Source: Holosporaceae bacterium
GTDB taxonomy: Bacteria; Pseudomonadota; Alphaproteobacteria; UBA3830
Length of the DNA stretch: 9,498 nucleotides
Assembly: GCA_031258475.1 (NCBI GenBank)
Contig: JAIRMS010000016.1
Span: forward strand, 1-9,498
Direction of reading: 5' to 3'
The notes under the pieces were generated by a model. The model made no database searches. It was not told the DNA's origin and saw only the letters and a list, made by a program, of their open reading frames with translations. Positions 7,159 to 9,498 of the stretch are shown in pieces. How positions within the stretch are numbered: the first letter of the stretch is position 1; each line of letters starts with the position of its first letter. A program made the translations under genes and the position numbers.

Positions 7159-7661
7159 GTTTCAGAAGTTTCGGCGACAGTTTCTGAAATTTGTTGCTGC
7201 GCTTCTTCTTCGGATTTTGCGACACTTAGCTTTATTTTCACCGATACTTCCGGATGCAGATCCACGAAAATATCATATATTCCCAGCGATTTAATTGGAA
7301 CATTCAGGTTAATTTGACCAGCAGAAATAGTGTACCCCGCGCTCTTTATCACGGCGGCCAAATCCCTGCTTGTGACAGATCCATACAATTGACCTTTGTC
7401 GCTCGCCTGACGAACTATGGATACGGAAAAATCCTTTAGTTTTTCTGCAATCTTTTCCGCCGCGGCTTTTGTTTCTGCGTTGGCTGCTTCGATGTGTGCT
7501 TTTTTATCTTCAAAGTATTGCAGATTCTCTTTTGTAGCTCTCAGGGCTATTTTTTTCGGCAGAAGATAGTTCCTTGCAAAACCCGGCTTTACTTTAACTA
7601 CATCGCCAATATGACCTAGCTTACCAACTTTTTGTAACAAAATAACTTTCAAATGTTCCAT
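7155..7661 (-). CDS. rplI: 50S ribosomal protein L9
   Basis: A 168-residue large-subunit protein that binds 23S rRNA and helps keep reading frame. The N-terminal domain is textbook L9: MEHLKVILLQKVGKLGHIGD, then VVKVKPGFARNYLLPKKIA (21-39) with the conserved G-F-x-x-N-Y-L signature. The long connecting helix is at about 43-77, and the C-terminal domain (about 78-148) includes DKGQLYGSVTSRDLA and IKSLGIYDIFVDLHPEVSVKI. A glutamate- and glutamine-rich tail of about 20 residues extends past the usual end, as in several alphaproteobacterial L9s. The usual partners rpsF and rpsR do not lie upstream: secB is there, divergent. A strong promoter match lies 28 bases before the ATG. Confidence 0.97.
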   Translation of the reverse strand: MEHLKVILLQKVGKLGHIGDVVKVKPGFARNYLLPKKIALRATKENLQYFEDKKAHIEAANAETKAAAEKIAEKLKDFSVSIVRQASDKGQLYGSVTSRDLAAVIKSAGYTISAGQINLNVPIKSLGIYDIFVDLHPEVSVKIKLSVAKSEEEAQQQISETVAETSET

Positions 7662-7688
7662 AGATAAATTCCATTCATAATCCGAAGT

Positions 7689-7717
7689 AATATATTAGAG
7701 ACGAGCTCCCAATGCAA
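7689..7717 (-). promoter_or_regulatory. Candidate sigma70-type promoter for rplI
   Basis: On the minus strand, TTGCAT (7717-7712) and TATATT (7694-7689) are separated by exactly 17 bases, close to the TTGACA/TATAAT consensus. The -10 ends 27 bases before the rplI ATG, leaving room for a short leader. It would drive rplI, the PGPW gene, the kimA-like gene and perhaps the secretion module. It overlaps the 3' end of the small open frame at 7695-7793, which argues that frame is not part of this transcript. Confidence 0.55.
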
Positions 7718-7793
7718 TCCAAATATCGTCATCGGGCGGTAAGTTTCGCATGCTCCGTGCATCGGTGCGATTTTGTGCGTTAAGTGTGGCCAT
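7695..7793 (-). CDS. Possible small ORF or gene remnant upstream of rplI
   Basis: A 32-codon frame begins ATG GCC ACA and ends RNLPPDDDIWIALGARL then TAA. The same frame stays open for another 20 codons upstream, to a TAA near 7850, without a good start. The C-terminal composition looks protein-like, but I do not recognise it, and there is no ribosome binding site before the ATG. It could be the decayed end of a former gene, a small peptide, or chance. Its end overlaps the rplI promoter. Confidence 0.2.
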   Translation of the reverse strand: MATLNAQNRTDARSMRNLPPDDDIWIALGARL

Positions 7794-7870
7794 TCTAATG
7801 GCGAAGAAATTGATTTTTTTAGCAAATAAGTAATCGACCTCAAGGATTTATCAAAATATCGGTCTCAAAC

Positions 7871-7899
7871 TTGCGGCATCACATCGCTTCCTATATTAT
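7871..7899 (+). promoter_or_regulatory. Candidate sigma70-type promoter for secB-polA
   Basis: TTGCGG (7871-7876) and TATTAT (7894-7899) are separated by 17 bases; an overlapping TATATT lies at 7892-7897. The -10 ends 28 bases before the secB ATG. A ribosome binding site AGGGG (7918-7922) sits five bases before the ATG. With the rplI promoter on the other strand, 7662-7927 is a divergent promoter region. Confidence 0.5.
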
Positions 7900-7927
7900 A
7901 TGCTCGTAAAAGCAAACAGGGGAATTA

Positions 7928-8371
7928 ATGGCGGAAGAAAATAATCAAACTTTGGGGATAGTCGCTCAATATGTAAAAGATTTGTCGTTTGAAAATCTGG
8001 GTTCTATTTCGGCTGAATCAGCCGATAAGCAGCCGCAAATTGATGTACAGTTAAAAATAAACGTCGAAAACAGTAAGGAAAAGAACATCTTTTATGTGGC
8101 GTTGGTAACAAAAATCAATGCAAAGTTAGACAGTCCGCTGTTTATTTTGGAACTGAACTATACGGGAGAATTTGTTATAAACGGATTCTCGAAGGAGATG
8201 ATGGATCCAATCCTATACGTGGAATGTCCTAGGCTATTGTTCCCATTTGCCCGTAGTATTATTGCAAGCGCAGTGAGCGAAGGCGGATTTCCCCCGCTGT
8301 ATTTGGCTCCTGTTAATTTTGCGGATTTATATCAACAGCAGCTGGAATCACAAAATCAAACCATACAATAA
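7928..8371 (+). CDS. secB: Protein-export chaperone SecB
   Basis: A 147-residue cytosolic chaperone, normally a tetramer, that holds unfolded precursors and passes them to SecA for export. The family signature is clear: IVAQYVKDLSFE near the start (11-22), the central beta strands with FILELNYTGEFVI (72-84), and the hallmark segment ECPRLLFPFARSIIASAV (99-116) followed by EGGFPPLYLAPVNFADLY (118-135). Length is close to the usual 150-160. A good ribosome binding site fixes the ATG. The polA frame starts 2 bp after the stop, so the two are probably co-transcribed and translationally coupled. The gene is whole, which indicates that Sec-dependent export is still supported. The secretion module in this window would rely on the same export route for its substrates, but a direct link is inference. 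Confidence 0.96.
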   Translation: MAEENNQTLGIVAQYVKDLSFENLGSISAESADKQPQIDVQLKINVENSKEKNIFYVALVTKINAKLDSPLFILELNYTGEFVINGFSKEMMDPILYVECPRLLFPFARSIIASAVSEGGFPPLYLAPVNFADLYQQQLESQNQTIQ

Positions 8372-8373
8372 TT

Positions 8374-9267
8374 ATGGATAAGCCTTTAGCCGTCCTGGTA
8401 GATGGTTCTGGTTTTATATATAGAGCCTACTATGCTTTGCCGCAGTTAACAGACTACAAAGGACGTCCTGCCGGCGCGGTCTACGGTTTTTGTTCAATGC
8501 TGATTTCTCTGTTGAAAAAGCACAAATCAGATCTTTTTTGCGTTGTGCTAGACAGCGGCAGAAATACTTTCCGCTCCGAAATTTATACTGAATACAAGAG
8601 CAATCGCAGCGCAATTCCTGAAGATTTAAAATCGCAAATACCGGCGCTTCGAGACGCCTGCGACGCTTTCGGCATTCCAACCATTGCTAAAAAAGGATTT
8701 GAAGCCGACGACATTATCGCCACATATTCGACAAAATTATCGGAATGCGGCTATGAGGTCAGGATTATTTCGTCGGATAAGGATTTAATGCAACTAGTGG
8801 GGGACAACATTTCGCTGTTCGACCCCATAAAATCGAAGGTTATAAAAACGGAAGAAGTATTGGAAAAATATAAAGTGCTGCCTTCTCAGATGGTATTTTT
8901 GCAGGCGCTTATGGGCGATCCATCCGATAATATTCCGGGAATTAGTGGAATTGGTCCCCAGACTGCGGCTAAGCTTGTCAGTAAATTTAAAACTCCGGAA
9001 GAGATATATCAAAATATTGACGTCGTTGAGCCGAAAAAAATCAGAGAAAACCTTATTAATCAAAAAGAAATGCTGGACGTTTCTTTGAAATTGGTCACCC
9101 TTAAAAAAGATGTGGATATCGATGGAAATCTCGACGATCTAAAAATATCCTACGATCATGATAAAGTAGTTTGTTTTTTAGAGGCGTTTGGTTTTGATTC
9201 TCTCATCAAAAGGCTGGCTCCACAAATATCAAAAACCACTTCAACAAAAAATATTGTAATTTTTTGA
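8374..9267 (+). CDS. polA: DNA polymerase I, 5'-3' nuclease domain only (probably truncated by an insertion)
   Basis: A 297-residue protein matching only the N-terminal flap-nuclease domain of DNA polymerase I, which removes RNA primers and flaps. Metal-binding acidic residues are present: D10 in LVDGSGFIYRAYYALP, D60, EADD (110-113), SSDKD (133-137) and GDPSDNIPG (181-189). The helix-hairpin-helix follows (GIGPQTAAKL, 192-201), then the end of the domain at AFGFDSLIKRLAP (271-283). A full polA is about 850-950 residues. Here the frame runs into linker sequence, SKTTSTKNIVI, which looks like the approach to the 3'-5' exonuclease domain, and meets TGA. The following 150 bases do not continue PolA in any frame and lead into a transposase gene, so truncation by an insertion sequence is the best explanation. 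The nuclease domain may still be active, since stand-alone versions exist. Confidence 0.88.
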   Translation: MDKPLAVLVDGSGFIYRAYYALPQLTDYKGRPAGAVYGFCSMLISLLKKHKSDLFCVVLDSGRNTFRSEIYTEYKSNRSAIPEDLKSQIPALRDACDAFGIPTIAKKGFEADDIIATYSTKLSECGYEVRIISSDKDLMQLVGDNISLFDPIKSKVIKTEEVLEKYKVLPSQMVFLQALMGDPSDNIPGISGIGPQTAAKLVSKFKTPEEIYQNIDVVEPKKIRENLINQKEMLDVSLKLVTLKKDVDIDGNLDDLKISYDHDKVVCFLEAFGFDSLIKRLAPQISKTTSTKNIVIF

Positions 9268-9405
9268 AGGGTTGACAACCAAAGATATTGGGATTTTCGG
9301 AGAGAGTTCCGTGCGCATCATTTTTAGGTTATCTTCCATTATTTCTAGATGTATGGTCCCATATTGTGGAGGGGTTGGAAATGATATAATATTATGCCCG
9401 GAAGC

Positions 9406-9413
9406 AAAGGAGG
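9406..9413 (+). promoter_or_regulatory. Ribosome binding site of the transposase
   Basis: AAAGGAGG lies four bases before ATG 9418, a near-perfect Shine-Dalgarno match. It selects this start over the other frames open in this region. Confidence 0.7.
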
Positions 9414-9417
9414 CATT

Positions 9418-9498
9418 ATGGGCCAAATACTACACAGTTGCGCCACAACGACAGAGGCAATGCGTCGAGCAATACAAAATAGTAAAGAGAGTTTAAAA
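9418..9498 (+). CDS. IS481-family transposase, N-terminus (partial)
   Basis: Only the first 27 codons are in the window: MGQILHSCATTTEAMRRAIQ followed by NSKESLK. This closely follows the N-terminus common to many IS481-type transposases (MGQ-x-LH-x-x-ATTTEA-x-RRAIQ-x-S-x-ESL), which leads into a helix-turn-helix for binding the element ends; the DDE catalytic core comes later, outside the window. A strong ribosome binding site precedes it. The element lies in polA, just after the nuclease domain. Whether the transposase is intact cannot be judged here. Confidence 0.8.
   Translation, partial: MGQILHSCATTTEAMRRAIQNSKESLK

Larger units (their letters stand above)
9255..9498 (+). mobile_element. 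Left part of an IS481-family insertion sequence, running off the window
   Basis: The DNA between the polA stop and the transposase start encodes nothing recognisable, while the gene at 9418 is a transposase. The left boundary is uncertain. A TGT at 9255-9257, inside codons 294-295 of polA, is a reasonable guess because IS481-type ends often begin TGT, but the right end and any target duplication lie outside the window. A TATAAT at 9385-9390 could be the -10 of the transposase promoter; no good -35 at normal spacing is seen. Confidence 0.6.

Noticed and set aside
7789..7820. Hairpin GCCAT-TCTA-ATGGC followed by seven T's, read as a plus-strand terminator
   Set aside because: The T-run is 11 bases away from the stem and no plus-strand gene lies upstream that would need termination.
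7649..7843. 64-codon minus-strand open frame upstream of rplI
   Set aside because: It overlaps the L9 start in another frame, covers the rplI promoter and does not resemble rpsR or any known protein.
9241..9426. 61-codon minus-strand open frame at the polA/insertion junction
   Set aside because: It spans the junction between polA and the insertion sequence, antisense to both, so it cannot be an ancestral gene.
9272..9496. 74-codon plus-strand open frame overlapping the transposase start
   Set aside because: The overlapping frame from ATG 9418 has a strong ribosome binding site and a recognised IS481-type N-terminus; this frame has neither.

Overview
The window reads as a moderately AT-rich stretch of a reduced alphaproteobacterial genome, most likely a host-associated lineage such as Holosporales or Rickettsiales. 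This is an inference from tight gene packing with overlaps, a dispersed inverted 'CGTCATTGCGAG' repeat at the left, the N-terminus of an IS481-type transposase at the right, and clear SecB, L9 and PolA sequences. No rRNA, tRNA or CRISPR was found, and the species cannot be named from this sequence alone.

Layout. Positions 1-283 hold repetitive, apparently non-coding DNA, including a 34-bp inverted repeat pair (149-182 and 250-283). Positions 284-454 hold nothing recognisable. Positions 455-4872 (minus strand) carry four overlapping genes of a type II secretion / type IV pilus-like machine. In transcription order these are an assembly ATPase (GspE/PilB), a polytopic platform protein (GspF/PilC), a bitopic GspL or PilM-PilN-like protein, and a small bitopic protein that looks like a PilO/GspM-like part joined to a PilP/GspC-like part. 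The secretin, pseudopilins and prepilin peptidase are not in the window.

Positions 4974-7661 (minus strand) carry a second overlapping set: rplI (ribosomal protein L9), a small 'PGPW' protein of unknown function, and a KimA-like potassium importer of the APC superfamily. A good sigma70-type promoter lies just upstream of rplI. A 101-bp gap separates this set from the secretion module, so read-through is possible.

Positions 7662-7927 are a divergent promoter region. To the right, on the plus strand, lie secB (export chaperone) and, 2 bp after it, a polA reading frame that contains only the 5'-3' nuclease part of DNA polymerase I. It stops at 9267, where the sequence passes into the leader of an IS481-family transposase gene that starts at 9418 and runs off the window. 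The simplest reading is that the insertion sequence cut polA after its first domain. Both window ends lie in repetitive DNA, as expected of a draft contig broken at repeats.

The most interesting part is the compact four-gene secretion/pilus module. Its ATPase lacks the usual zinc-binding cysteines and its inner-membrane components appear condensed into two proteins. The KimA-like transporter coupled to rplI and the interrupted polA also merit a second look.
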